64,000 nucleotides of DNA, taken from contig NZ_JAFEJA010000001.1 of assembly GCF_016919245.1 (NCBI RefSeq), positions 248,001 to 312,000 of the forward strand, given 5' to 3'. The DNA is from Streptomyces zhihengii. GTDB lineage: Bacteria; Actinomycetota; Actinomycetes; Streptomycetales; Streptomycetaceae. Made by a program: the position numbers and the translations under genes. The notes under the pieces are model-generated. The model made no database searches. It had not been told where the DNA came from and saw only the letters and a program-made list of their open reading frames with translations. Of the stretch, positions 34,445-43,111 are shown piece after piece; within the stretch, counting starts at the first letter, position 1; the number at the start of each line of letters is the position of its first letter.

Positions 34445-34496
34445 GAGTTCCGGCGGGAGCGCACCGGCGTCCGCCCGTCCGCCCGGACCACACCGT

Positions 34497-34523
34497 CCGC
34501 CCCGGGGCCCGGCCCCGGGGCGG
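34497..34523 (+). terminator. GC-rich hairpin terminator after endonuclease gene
   Basis: CCGCCCCGGGG (34497-34507) pairs with CCCCGGGGCGG (34513-34523) around a five-base loop. It begins 52 bp after the stop codon. Confidence 0.7.
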
Positions 34524-34863
34524 ACGGCGGCCGTCCAGGGCGCGTACGGGGCGTCGCCCCGGTGGAGCGCGGCCGTCGCGGGCCCCTGCGGCCCGGTGGA
34601 CGGCGGTCCGTCTGATCGTCACCACGGCGGCCGGGCCGGCCGGCCCCGCCGGTCAGGCCGACACGTCCCCCTCGGTCCGCCGCGCCGGCCGTGCCCGCGG
34701 CCGGCGGCGTCGACGACGCGCCGCCTCGCGGCGCGGTTGCGGAGATCCCGCACGCCCCGGGGAGCGGCGGGCCCGCGGTCGCGATGACAGGCGCGCGTGC
34801 GTGCCGACAATGGGAAGTACGGCGGCGGGGGCGTCCCGGGGCGGGGCCGCGGAGAGGAGCGCC
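34524..34863. other. Intergenic region with no recognised gene
   Basis: About 340 bp between the endonuclease terminator and the FUSC-type gene. A small GC stem (GCGCCGC/GCGGCGC at 34718-34734) and a clear ribosome-binding site, GGAGAGGAG, before 34864 are the only signals noted. Confidence 0.4.
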
Positions 34864-37136
34864 ATGCCCGGGTGGCATTCGTCCCCCGACCGCGTGCAGG
34901 CCGTGCGCCGCGCGGTGCGCGTCAGCGTCGCCGCGAGTGCCGGGTTCTACACCGCCCGGTACCTGCTGGACGAGCCTGCCGTGGCGCTGTACGCGCTCTT
35001 CGCGCCGATCGCCCTCGGCATCCTGTCGCAGATCCCCGGCGGCGGCCGGGACCGCGCCCTCGTGGTGCTGCGGGTGCTGCCGATCGCCGCGGCGCTCACC
35101 GCGCTCGGCACCGCGCTGGCCGTCGGGACACTTCCCGCGGTCGCCGGGATGCTGCTGGTCGGCTTCGTGCTCGCCTTCGGGGCGGTGTGCGGCCCGGCAC
35201 CCGCCGGGGTGGCCCCCGGGCTGCTGCTCTTCTACATCCTGGCCTGCTTCCCGCCCTACGCGCCGGACACCCTGCCCGAGCGGCTGCTGGGGCTGACGGC
35301 CGGCTGTCTGCTGCTGGCGCTCTGCGAGTGGCGGCTGCTCCCCGCGCCCGGCGACGTCGGCTACCGGGAACGAGTCGCCCGGGCGCTGGACACGGCGGGG
35401 CGGGCGGCCCGGGCGGCGGCGGCGGCGGCGGCCCGGCGGATCCCGCGCCGGCCGGTGAGCTGCGCGCCGCCGGGCAGGCCCTGCGGCTGTCCCGGCTGCC
35501 GCCGGCCGTGCGGCCCACCGGCGCGAGCCGCACCGACCGGGCGCTGGCGCACACGGGATCGGCGACCCGGCGACTGCTGGACCAGCTCGCGCGCGCCGCC
35601 GAGCAAACCGCTCCCCCGCCCGCCCGCGACCCGGTGTCGGCGCACCTGGTCGCCGGGATCGCCGCCGAGTGCGCCCTGATGGCACGGAACCTGCGCGGCG
35701 AACGGCCCGTGCCGGGGGCGGAGATGCTGGAGGAGATGGTCGAGGACTTCCTGCGCGCCCGCGCACGGGCGGCGGACGCCCGCGAGCCGGTCCCTCCGGA
35801 CGTCCTGCGACGGCGGTCGGCCGTCCTCGCCCAGGCCGCGTCGGCCCTCACGGCGCGGGCCGCCCTGTCCATCGGGATCGGCGGGCGGCGCCGCGTCCCG
35901 GGGCTGCCGGCCCAGCAGCTCTGGTACGCGGCGCCGTCGGCGGCGTCGCTCTGGCTGCGCCGGCTGAGAGGCAACATGACGCTGCGCTCGGTCGTCTGCC
36001 AGAACGCCCTGCGCACCGCCCTCGGGCTGGGGGCGGCGCGGCTGGTGGCCGGTTCGCTGGACCTGTCCCACGGCTTCTGGGTGCTGCTCGCCGTGCTCAC
36101 CCTCGGGCGCACGACCGCGGGGGCCACCTGGACGGCCGTCCGCCCGGCCGCGGTGGGCACCCTGGCGGGCGCGCTGGCCGCCGGGGCGCTGGTGCTGTGG
36201 GCGGGCGGCGCCACCGACGTGTACGCGGCGCTGCTGGCGCCGACCATGGTCCTGGCCTTCACGGTGGGGCCGCTGGCGGGGCTCGCCTGGGCCCAGGGTC
36301 TGTTCACCCTGGTCGTCTCCACGGCCTTCGCCCAGCTCGCCCCGATCACCTGGCGCATCGGCGAGGCCCGGGCCGTCGACGTGCTGACCGGCTGCGGCAT
36401 CGGCCTGGTCTGCGGGGTGCTGGCCTGGCCGGCCGGCGCGGCCGGCGAGGTGCGGCGCGGCATGTCCGGGATGCTGCGCCGGGCCGCGCCGCTGGTCCCC
36501 GCCACGGTGGCGGCGGCGCTGCCGCCCGTCGCGCCGCCGCGGGCCGGTGCGGCGGAGTCCCCCGAGGCGGGCGGCGGGGCGGGGCCGGACACCCTGCACC
36601 GGCTGCGTCTCGCCGAGGCCGCCTACGCGCAGTTCCGCAGCGAGCCCGGGGGCGGCCACCGGGACGGCGGTCCCGACTGGCCCGCGGCCATCAACTGCGG
36701 TGTGCACATCCTGGTGGGCGCCCACTGGCTGCCCCGCAACGCGGCCCGGGAGGCGCCCGACGAGGTGGTCGGCCCCGCCGTGGCCGCCTGGGCGCGGGAG
36801 GCCGCGGACGCCACGGCGGCCGCGCTCGTCGGTGCGGCGCGCTTCCCGCCGGGCGGTGTGCGGGCCGCCCCGGTGCGCCTCCCGGCGGAACTGGAGCGCT
36901 CGGTGCCCGCGAGGGCGCTGCCCCTGCTGACCGACGTGGAGCACTGGCTGGAGTCGCTGGCGGCCGAACTCACGGCCCTGGGCGGCGACGGCCCGGCCCG
37001 GGAGCACGGTGATCCGTCGCCCTCGGCGGCGCGCGGCGGCGGCGGGGGGCCGCCGGCCGATGGCGCCGTCGGCGACCACGGAGCTCAGCCGCCCGCGGGG
37101 ACGCGTTCCAGCACTCCGCCGGCGAAGACGTCGTAG
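34864..37136 (+). pseudogene. FUSC/aromatic acid exporter-type membrane protein, apparent frameshift
   Basis: Coding in frame 1 from ATG 34864 (RBS GGAGAGGAG) covers the first membrane block (ARYLLDEPAVALYALFAPIA, then ALVVLRVLPIAAALTALGTA) up to about 35430. The remaining 1,700 bases code in the neighbouring frame: LRLSRLPPAVRPTG, then a second block of membrane helices (LGRTTAGATWTAVRPAAVG and on) as in the YccS/AaeB-type FUSC family. The switch falls in the CGG-rich run at about 35412-35435. A single-base indel, real or from sequencing, is the simplest reason. The end overlaps the convergent radical SAM gene by 52 bp. Confidence 0.7.
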
Positions 37137-37930
37137 AGGGGCAGGGTCTCCAGATGGACGTAGCCGATGTGGCAGTCGCAGACCGCCAGCGGGCAGGCGC
37201 GGGGCCGCAGGGCCGCCCGGTAGCTGCCGTCGTACAGATTGCCCAGCTCGGCCTTGACGAAGTGGCAGCGCCGGACCGTGCCGTCGCCGTCGACGGACAC
37301 CACCGACTCGCCGGTGCGGCAGGGCAGTCCGGCCGAGCGGTGGGGATGGCGGCTGTACGGGAACAGCGGGTCGATCTCCGTCCAGCGGGCGGCCTCCGGG
37401 TCGGTGTAGCGGTGGCCCTCGGCGGCGTTGATCCAGAGGTACACCTCCGCGGGCAGGTCGCCGCGCAGCCGGCGGGCCTCGTCCAGATGGTCCGGCAGGC
37501 CGACCATCCCGACGCTGTGGCGCACGCCCGCCGCCGTCAGCTCGCGGCATTTGGCGAGGAAGCGGTCGTAGGGCGTCTGGCCCGGGTGGTAGGTGCACCA
37601 CAGGGCGAGGGTGTCGCGGTCGGCGTCGGCGGTCCACGCCGTCCGGCAGGACAGGTTGGTCTGGATGGCGACCCGGCGGACGTGCGGGAGATGCGACAGC
37701 TCCACGAGCGCCCGGCGGTACCAGGAGCGCACCAGCCCTTCGCCCCAGGGCGTGATCAGCACCGACAGCCGGTCCCGCGTGTTCGCCGCCGCCCACGCGG
37801 TGAAGCGCTCCAGGGCCGCGCGGTCGGCCGTCAGCGCGGCCCGGGTGTCGCGGCGCTTGGCGAACGGGCAGTAGGGACAGTCGTAGTCGCAGGAGGCGAG
37901 CGGCCCGCGGTAGAGCAGTGTCAGGTCCAT
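37085..37930 (-). CDS. STM4011-family radical SAM protein
   Basis: 281 residues. The radical SAM cluster motif C-x3-C-x2-C is in CDYDCPYCPFAKRRD near the N-terminus. The C-terminal third holds further cysteines (CRTGES, RRCHFVK, RACPLAVCDC), a spacing that resembles an auxiliary iron-sulfur site as in SPASM/twitch enzymes. The set STM4011-STM4015 is a conserved gene group of unknown function, and this gene is the last of that operon, 12 bp behind STM4012. It is expected to modify a substrate by radical chemistry; the substrate is unknown. Confidence 0.88.
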   Translation of the reverse strand: MDLTLLYRGPLASCDYDCPYCPFAKRRDTRAALTADRAALERFTAWAAANTRDRLSVLITPWGEGLVRSWYRRALVELSHLPHVRRVAIQTNLSCRTAWTADADRDTLALWCTYHPGQTPYDRFLAKCRELTAAGVRHSVGMVGLPDHLDEARRLRGDLPAEVYLWINAAEGHRYTDPEAARWTEIDPLFPYSRHPHRSAGLPCRTGESVVSVDGDGTVRRCHFVKAELGNLYDGSYRAALRPRACPLAVCDCHIGYVHLETLPLYDVFAGGVLERVPAGG

Positions 37931-37941
37931 CCCGGCATCCC

Positions 37942-39327
37942 TCACTTGCGCTCGTAGGCGGCCATCGCCGCGCGGACGGCGGGTGAGAAGAGGGCCGGGC
38001 CGACGGCGTCGGAGTGGGCGAGCCCCTCGGGCGTCAGCCGCAGGGCGCCGGGCGCGGCGGTGTCGTCGGCGAGCCAGCCCCGGGCGGCGAACTCGGCGAG
38101 CTCGGCGGGGAAGTCGTCCCACGGCCCGGTGCCGAACCGTGCCGTGTACGCGGCGACGGGCATGCCCTCCGCCTGGAGCAGCGACTGGAGCAGATGGCGG
38201 CGGCGGGCCTCGTCGCCGTCCATCCGGCGGCCGTGGTCGGCCCGTGCGAAGTCGGCCCCGGTCCGCTCGACGTAGTCGTCGACGATGGTGCGGATCTGGC
38301 GCATGTCCACGGCGTAGTCGAACGAGTAGTGCAGGTCCGGGGTGTAGGAGCGGGCGCCGCAGCCGAGTCCGACCATGCCGTCCGTCTGGCAGGCGTGGTC
38401 GCCGGCCGAGGACTCGGGGGCGCCGGACCGCCGGAACATCCGCATCGAGACCTGGGTGTACCCGGCGTCGAGCAGCAGGTCCCGGCCGTACCGGTACAGG
38501 GCGAGGCGCCGGCTGTCCCAGGCCGCGTCGGAGAGCGGTTCGGGCAGGCGGCCGAGACCGGTGAGCGGGCGGACGTAGAGCGGGTAAAGGTACAGCTCCT
38601 CGGGGCGCCAGGCGAGCGCCGCCTCCAGGGAGGCGCGCCAGGTGTCCTCGCTCTGGCCGTCGATCCCGTAGATGAGGTCGATGTTGAGCACGGGTATCGC
38701 GGCGTCGCGGATGCGGCCGAGCGCGGCCTCGACCTCGGCCCGCTTCTGCGGCCGGACGGCTGAGCGGGCCTCGGCGTCGACGAAGCTCTGCACGCCGAGG
38801 CTCAGCCGGGTGGTTCCGCGGTCGGCGAGGACGGACAGCCGGTCGGCGGTCGCGGTGGCCGGCGACGCCTCCACCGACAGGGGCACGGCCCGCAGATCGG
38901 CGCCCATGGTGTGCTCGGCGATGTCGCACAGGCGCGACAGCTCGGCGGCGGTGAGGAAGGTGGGGGTGCCGCCGCCGAACGCCGCGGCGGCGAACCGGAC
39001 GTCCGCGCCGTCCGCCGCGAGCGCGTCGCGGACGGCGCGCGCCTGCCGCTCCAGGGCGTCGAGGTAGGCCCCGGTGAGCCCGTCCGGGGCGCCGATCCGG
39101 GTGAAGAGGTTGCAGAAACCGCAGCGGACCTCGCAGAACGGGATGTGCGCGTAGAGCGCGAGGGCGTCCTTGGACCGGCCGGCCCACAGCTCGCCGAGTG
39201 CGGGCCGGTCCGCCAGCGGGCGGTAGGCGGTCTTGTGGGGGTAGGCGTAGACGTAGCTCTCGTAGGGCCGCCGGACGGGTGCGGTGCCGGGCTCCGCGGG
39301 CGCGCTCGTGGTGGTGGGCGTGGTCAT
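37942..39327 (-). CDS. STM4012-family radical SAM protein (HemN-like)
   Basis: 461 residues from ATG 39327 with AGGAG upstream. It resembles HemN/HutW coproporphyrinogen oxidase relatives: LYAHIPFCEVRCGFCNLF with C-x3-C-x2-C, then FGGGTPTFLTAAELSRLCD, and VQSFVDAEARSAVRPQKRAE. The C-terminal HemN-like domain follows (LTPEGLAHSDAVGP). True HemN activity is doubtful because it is always linked with the STM4011/4013/4014/4015 genes. Its start overlaps the STM4013 stop by four bases (ATGA). Confidence 0.9.
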   Translation of the reverse strand: MTTPTTTSAPAEPGTAPVRRPYESYVYAYPHKTAYRPLADRPALGELWAGRSKDALALYAHIPFCEVRCGFCNLFTRIGAPDGLTGAYLDALERQARAVRDALAADGADVRFAAAAFGGGTPTFLTAAELSRLCDIAEHTMGADLRAVPLSVEASPATATADRLSVLADRGTTRLSLGVQSFVDAEARSAVRPQKRAEVEAALGRIRDAAIPVLNIDLIYGIDGQSEDTWRASLEAALAWRPEELYLYPLYVRPLTGLGRLPEPLSDAAWDSRRLALYRYGRDLLLDAGYTQVSMRMFRRSGAPESSAGDHACQTDGMVGLGCGARSYTPDLHYSFDYAVDMRQIRTIVDDYVERTGADFARADHGRRMDGDEARRRHLLQSLLQAEGMPVAAYTARFGTGPWDDFPAELAEFAARGWLADDTAAPGALRLTPEGLAHSDAVGPALFSPAVRAAMAAYERK

Positions 39328-40367
39328 CGCGGGGCTCCTGCGGTGGCGGGCGGCGGGGCGGGAGCGTCCTGCTCCAGGAAGAAGTGCGCGTAGGGGACGG
39401 TCCACACCGCGTCGTGGGCGAGCCGGTGGCCGGTGTAGCCGCCGTCCCCGTAGGTGGTGCCGTGGTCGGAGCAGACGACGGCGAAGCAGCGGCGGCGGCT
39501 GCGCATCGCGTCGAAGAGGCGCCCGATGTGGCGGTCGACGTACTCCAGGGCGGCGGCGTGGGTCTCCACCGAGTCGCCGTCGGCCGCGCTCGCGCCCGGG
39601 GCGTGGAACCAGTTGGGCTGGTGCAGGGCGGAGACGTTGACGAAGAGGAACAGCCGCCGGCCGACCGGCAGCCGGGCCACCACCTCCTCCGCGCAGGCGA
39701 CCTGCTCCTCGAAGGACGTCGGCGACGCGACCCCGAACGAGGGCTCCCAGTGGGCTTCCTGGAACATGCCGGGCAGCACCGATCCGAGGGCGTCCCTGCG
39801 GTTGAAGAACCCGACGCCGCCGACGCAGACGGTGCGGTATCCGGCTTCGGCGAGGCCCGAGACGAGGTCGGGGGTGTCGAACACCCAGGTGCGCTCGGCC
39901 GTCGACTCGCTCCCGGCGAAACGTGCGGCGAACAGCCGGGGATGCGGTCCGGGCGAGGCTGGCGTCGGCAGGAAGCCGGCGAACATCGCCTGGTGCGAGG
40001 CGTAGGTGAAGCTGCCGGGCGCGTGCCGGCGCTCCCAGGCGCCGCCGGGCAGGTGGGCCGCCAGATGCGGGATGCGGCCCTCGGCGACCAGTCGGCGGGC
40101 GACGTCGTACCGCAGGGTGTCGAGGGTGACGAGGAGGATGTCGTCGCGGCCGACGACCTCCCGCATGTCGGGCGCCTCGCGGGAGTCGGGCGGCCCGGGG
40201 TTGCGGAGGTCCGTGCCGGGCGCCTCGCGGGAGTCGGGCGGCCCGGGGTTGCGGAGGTCGGTGCCGGATGCCCGGCGAGGGGCGGCGGCGGGGCTCCGCG
40301 GGCCGTCGGGTGCCTGGTGGTGGGCGGCGGGGCTCACGGGGCCGGTGCCGGAGGGTGGGCTGTGCAT
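39324..40367 (-). CDS. STM4013-family hydrolase (alkaline phosphatase/sulfatase fold)
   Basis: 347 residues if the ATG at 40367 (AGGACC upstream) is used; the ATG at 40166 with a GCGAGG site is also possible and would give 280. The fold is shown by ILLVTLDTLRYDVARRLV (first metal site) and FAVVCSDHGTTYGD (second metal Asp-His). The nucleophile region HAPGSFTYASHQAMFAGFLP has Ser/Thr and no Cys, so it is not a formylglycine sulfatase; a phosphatase or phosphoryl transferase is more likely. Between the two starts lie two 16-residue repeats. Member of the five-gene operon. Confidence 0.87.
   Translation of the reverse strand: MHSPPSGTGPVSPAAHHQAPDGPRSPAAAPRRASGTDLRNPGPPDSREAPGTDLRNPGPPDSREAPDMREVVGRDDILLVTLDTLRYDVARRLVAEGRIPHLAAHLPGGAWERRHAPGSFTYASHQAMFAGFLPTPASPGPHPRLFAARFAGSESTAERTWVFDTPDLVSGLAEAGYRTVCVGGVGFFNRRDALGSVLPGMFQEAHWEPSFGVASPTSFEEQVACAEEVVARLPVGRRLFLFVNVSALHQPNWFHAPGASAADGDSVETHAAALEYVDRHIGRLFDAMRSRRRCFAVVCSDHGTTYGDGGYTGHRLAHDAVWTVPYAHFFLEQDAPAPPPATAGAPR
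40170..40265 (-). repeat. 48-bp tandem duplication in STM4013 5' region
   Basis: Two 48-bp units (40170-40217 and 40218-40265) differ by a single base and encode GTDLRNPGPPDSREAP twice. Each unit carries its own GCGAGG Shine-Dalgarno-like core, so the duplication also copies a potential translation signal for the internal ATG. Confidence 0.9.
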
Positions 40368-40407
40368 GGGTGGTCCTGTCGTACGGGCGGCGGCGGGGCC
40401 GCCGGTG

Positions 40408-41547
40408 TCATGGGCGCGCGGGTGCGGGGGCGGTCCGGGACCGGGCGTACGCCGCCACCTGGGCGGCGTACGTGTCGGCGCCCGCCGCGGGGCCCTCGGG
40501 CAGCCCGGTGAGACCGGGCAGCAGATCGCCGAAGGCGTTGACCTCGCCGACGGTGAACCGCCGCCACCCGGTGGCCGGGAGCACGTCGACGCCGACGCAC
40601 GGGGTGCCGGGGAAGACCGCCGCGGTGGCCTCGCACATCCGCAGCAGGCCGTCGAAGGAGGCACCGGCCGCGGCGACGGCGGCGCGCACCTCGTCGAGGT
40701 CGCCGCGGGCGCCGCCGAGGTGGAGGTTGGTCAGCGGCCCGGCGGCCGTGCGGACGACGGCGTGGGTGGCGCGGCCCGCGACGGCCACCACCCGCAGGTC
40801 GGCCGACCTGCCGTGCTGGGAGGCCTTGGGCAGCCAGCGCTCGACGTGGAGTCCGTCGGGCGCGAGGGCGTCGGTGATGGCGCCGATCGTCCGCTCGTCC
40901 TCGTAGCGCCTGACGCGCAGCGAGTTGTGCAGTGCGCCGCCGGACGTGCGCTCGACCGAGGTGGTGGCGCGGATCCGGCCGCCGGCGCCCGTCTCGACGG
41001 CCATCACCCCGGACGCGGACGAGCCGTGCGCCGGCTTCACGAACACCCGGCGCAGCCCGGGGCGGGCGAGCAGCGCGCGCAGGTCGGGCCAGCCGCGCAC
41101 CGGCGCCGCCGCCCCCGAGGTCGGGGACGGCGGCACGGGCACGCCCGCGCGGTCGAGCGCGGCGTGGCACTGCCGCTTGTCGAACAGCACGGCCAGCTCG
41201 GCCGGTTCGCCGAGCAGGGTGCCCCCGGCGGCGCGCACGCCGTGGGCGATCCCCTCGACGGCCGCCAGGAAGGACCGGTACCAGCGGGCACCGCCCTCGA
41301 CCCGGGTCGGGTCGGTGACGCCGCGCAGCAGCAGGTCGGTCGGCCGGTCCTCGCCGGGCGACTCGATGCGCACCGCGTCGCCGTCCCGGAACCGGGCGGT
41401 GCCGGCGAGCACCCGCGCCCAGGGGACGACGCGCGCCGGCGGGTGGCCGGCGGCGCGCAGGGCCGCCTGGAAGAGGGTGACCCGGCGGTGGCCGGGGTGC
41501 CCCACGATCGCCGTGCACGGCGGTGCGGCGACGGGGGCGGGGCTCAC
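40408..41547 (-). CDS. STM4014-family ATP-grasp protein
   Basis: 379 residues from GTG 41547, whose TGA-sharing overlap with the STM4015 stop (GTGA) signals coupling. ATP-grasp motifs: FVKPAHGSSASGVMAVE (ATP-binding Lys and glycine loop), HVERWLPKASQHGRSADLRV (hinge, Lys and Asp) and GVDVLPATGWRRFTVGEVNA (metal-binding Glu/Asn). RimK-like ATP-grasp ligases join a carboxylate and an amine. As part of the STM4011-4015 operon it may build an amide or ester on an unknown substrate. Confidence 0.86.
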   Translation of the reverse strand: MSPAPVAAPPCTAIVGHPGHRRVTLFQAALRAAGHPPARVVPWARVLAGTARFRDGDAVRIESPGEDRPTDLLLRGVTDPTRVEGGARWYRSFLAAVEGIAHGVRAAGGTLLGEPAELAVLFDKRQCHAALDRAGVPVPPSPTSGAAAPVRGWPDLRALLARPGLRRVFVKPAHGSSASGVMAVETGAGGRIRATTSVERTSGGALHNSLRVRRYEDERTIGAITDALAPDGLHVERWLPKASQHGRSADLRVVAVAGRATHAVVRTAAGPLTNLHLGGARGDLDEVRAAVAAAGASFDGLLRMCEATAAVFPGTPCVGVDVLPATGWRRFTVGEVNAFGDLLPGLTGLPEGPAAGADTYAAQVAAYARSRTAPAPARP

Positions 41548-42494
41548 TCGGCCACCGCGGTGTAGCGGTCCTCGCGGGCGCCCCGGCCGGTGTTGCCGTC
41601 CGAGAGGTCGACCTCGACGCCGTAGGGGGCGAGAGCCTGGGTCAGCCGCTCGGCGACGGGGGCGCTGATGAAGTGGTGGTGGAGGTCGAGCCTGCGCAGA
41701 TGGGTGAGGGGCTGGCCCTCCAGCAGCGCGGCCGCGCCCTCGTCGCCGAGGGTGCCCATGGAGAGGTCGAGTTCGGTGAGCCGGGCGACGACGGGGGCGC
41801 CCGCGAGGGCGGTGGCGATCTCGCTCTGGATCTCGCTGTTGCGCAGGGCGAGCCGCCGCAGCGCGGGCAGTCTGCCTCCGGTGAGGAACGGTTCCAGGTC
41901 CGCCACGTGGGCGTCCGCGCCGTACCAGGAGACGCCGAGCCACAGGTCAAGGTCCTCCAGCGCAGGGAGGTCGCTGTCGGCGACGCCGCGGACGACCTCC
42001 TTCCGCAGGCCGCCGGTCTCGATCCGCAGCAGCCGCAGCGCGCTGTGGGCGACGGGCGGGAAGACCAGCCCCTCACCGCCGCGCACGCCGAACGCCTCCA
42101 GGCGCGGGAAGGCGGTCAGCAGCGGGGTGACGTCGGACTGGTGGATCCAGGAGATCTCGCACTCCTCGTACGTGATGTCCCCGACGAACAGGGCGCGCAG
42201 GCCCGGCATCCGGTCCGCCGCGGCGACGAGCGCCGCGACGATCTCCTCGTTGGACGAGTCGTAGGCCTCGGTCCAGCCGCCGACGACGAGTGCCCGGACC
42301 TCGGAGAGGTCCACCGTCGCGGCGAACCGGGCGAAGGCGGCGGGCCATTCCTCCTCGCCGTCGTACACGTCCGCGGAGATCCGCCAGGCGACGGAGCCCG
42401 CGTCGGGCAGCGGCTCGTCCGGCTTCTCGCCGGGCCCGGGGAAGTCGACGGCAGGGAGCCCGCCCCACTCGCTCATGTGGTGCCCGATGGTCAT
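41544..42494 (-). CDS. STM4015-family leucine-rich-repeat protein
   Basis: 316 residues from ATG 42494, with CAGGAG upstream. At least five leucine-rich repeats are visible, for example LEAFGVRGGEGLVFPP, LRLLRIETGGL, LRRLALRNSEIQSEIATAL, LTELDLSMGTLGDEGAAALL and LRRLDLHHHFISAPVAERL. No signal peptide. LRR proteins bind other proteins or peptides, so it may be the recognition or scaffold member of the STM4011-4015 set. First gene of the operon. Confidence 0.86.
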   Translation of the reverse strand: MTIGHHMSEWGGLPAVDFPGPGEKPDEPLPDAGSVAWRISADVYDGEEEWPAAFARFAATVDLSEVRALVVGGWTEAYDSSNEEIVAALVAAADRMPGLRALFVGDITYEECEISWIHQSDVTPLLTAFPRLEAFGVRGGEGLVFPPVAHSALRLLRIETGGLRKEVVRGVADSDLPALEDLDLWLGVSWYGADAHVADLEPFLTGGRLPALRRLALRNSEIQSEIATALAGAPVVARLTELDLSMGTLGDEGAAALLEGQPLTHLRRLDLHHHFISAPVAERLTQALAPYGVEVDLSDGNTGRGAREDRYTAVAE

Positions 42495-42703
42495 GCGCGC
42501 TGCTCCTGGAATCGGTGTTCGGACCTGGCGACGTCAGTTCTACCAAGCCCCGCCGACAACGCCCCCCGCCCGGTGGGGACAACGCCCCGCCCGCTCCAGG
42601 AGGCGGTGCCTCCGGCACGCCGTCGGGGGCCGTTGTCGGACCCCCGCCGTAGCGTGGAACACCGGAACGACCGGTCCGAGCGGGCCGGTGGGAGGGGAGA
42701 GTT
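42495..42703. promoter_or_regulatory. Divergent promoter region between STM4015 operon and 42704 gene
   Basis: Within 209 bp, GACAACGCCCC occurs twice (from about 42555 and 42578, 23 bp apart), and the complement GTTGTC lies near 42633. No clear -35/-10 was assigned. The direct repeat is a candidate binding site shared by both transcripts. Confidence 0.3.
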
Positions 42704-43030
42704 GTGTACCGGCAGGGGGACATCCTGATCGTGCCCGTCGCGGATGCGGAGGTTCCGGCGCGGTTGGCCGAAGAGGCGGGCGAGCCGCGGGACGGGCGCG
42801 GGCGGCTGGTGCTCGCGCTCGGTGAGGTGACGGGCCACGCGCACGCCGTGCCGGGGCCCGGGCGGCTGGTGCGGGAGGGCGGGGAGTTCGGTCCCCAGCT
42901 GCTCCATCTGCCGCAGGGCGGGCGGGTGGTGCACGAGGAGCACGCGGTGATACCGCTGCCGAAGGGCTGGTTCCGGGTGGTTCGCCAGCGCGAGTACGTG
43001 CCCGGCGCGGTGCGCGTCGTCGCGGACTGA
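42704..43030 (+). CDS. Small conserved protein paired with DUF6745 (unknown function)
   Basis: 108 residues from GTG 42704 with GGAGGGGAG upstream. The sequence looks all-beta: YRQGDILIVPVADAEVP, RLVLALGEVTGHAHAVPG and GWFRVVRQREYVPGAVR. The GEVTGHAH and HEEHAVIPLP words are the conserved points I would use to search. I do not recognise a named family. It lies 81 bp upstream of the DUF6745 gene in the same direction and divergent from the STM4015 operon. Confidence 0.75.
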   Translation: MYRQGDILIVPVADAEVPARLAEEAGEPRDGRGRLVLALGEVTGHAHAVPGPGRLVREGGEFGPQLLHLPQGGRVVHEEHAVIPLPKGWFRVVRQREYVPGAVRVVAD

Positions 43031-43111
43031 CCGCGCCGGCGAGGACCGCGAGCGGCGCTCCCGCGCCTGTGCACCCCCGACGACCGTGAACACGACTGTG
43101 AGGACACCTCC

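Noticed and set aside
35405..35440. Programmed -1 frameshift in the FUSC-type gene
   Set aside because: No slippery heptamer followed by a pseudoknot is apparent, and the CGG run makes a simple indel more likely.
37942..39327. Calling the STM4012 protein a true HemN coproporphyrinogen oxidase
   Set aside because: It has the fold and cluster motif, but the gene is part of the STM4011-4015 group and not of a heme operon.
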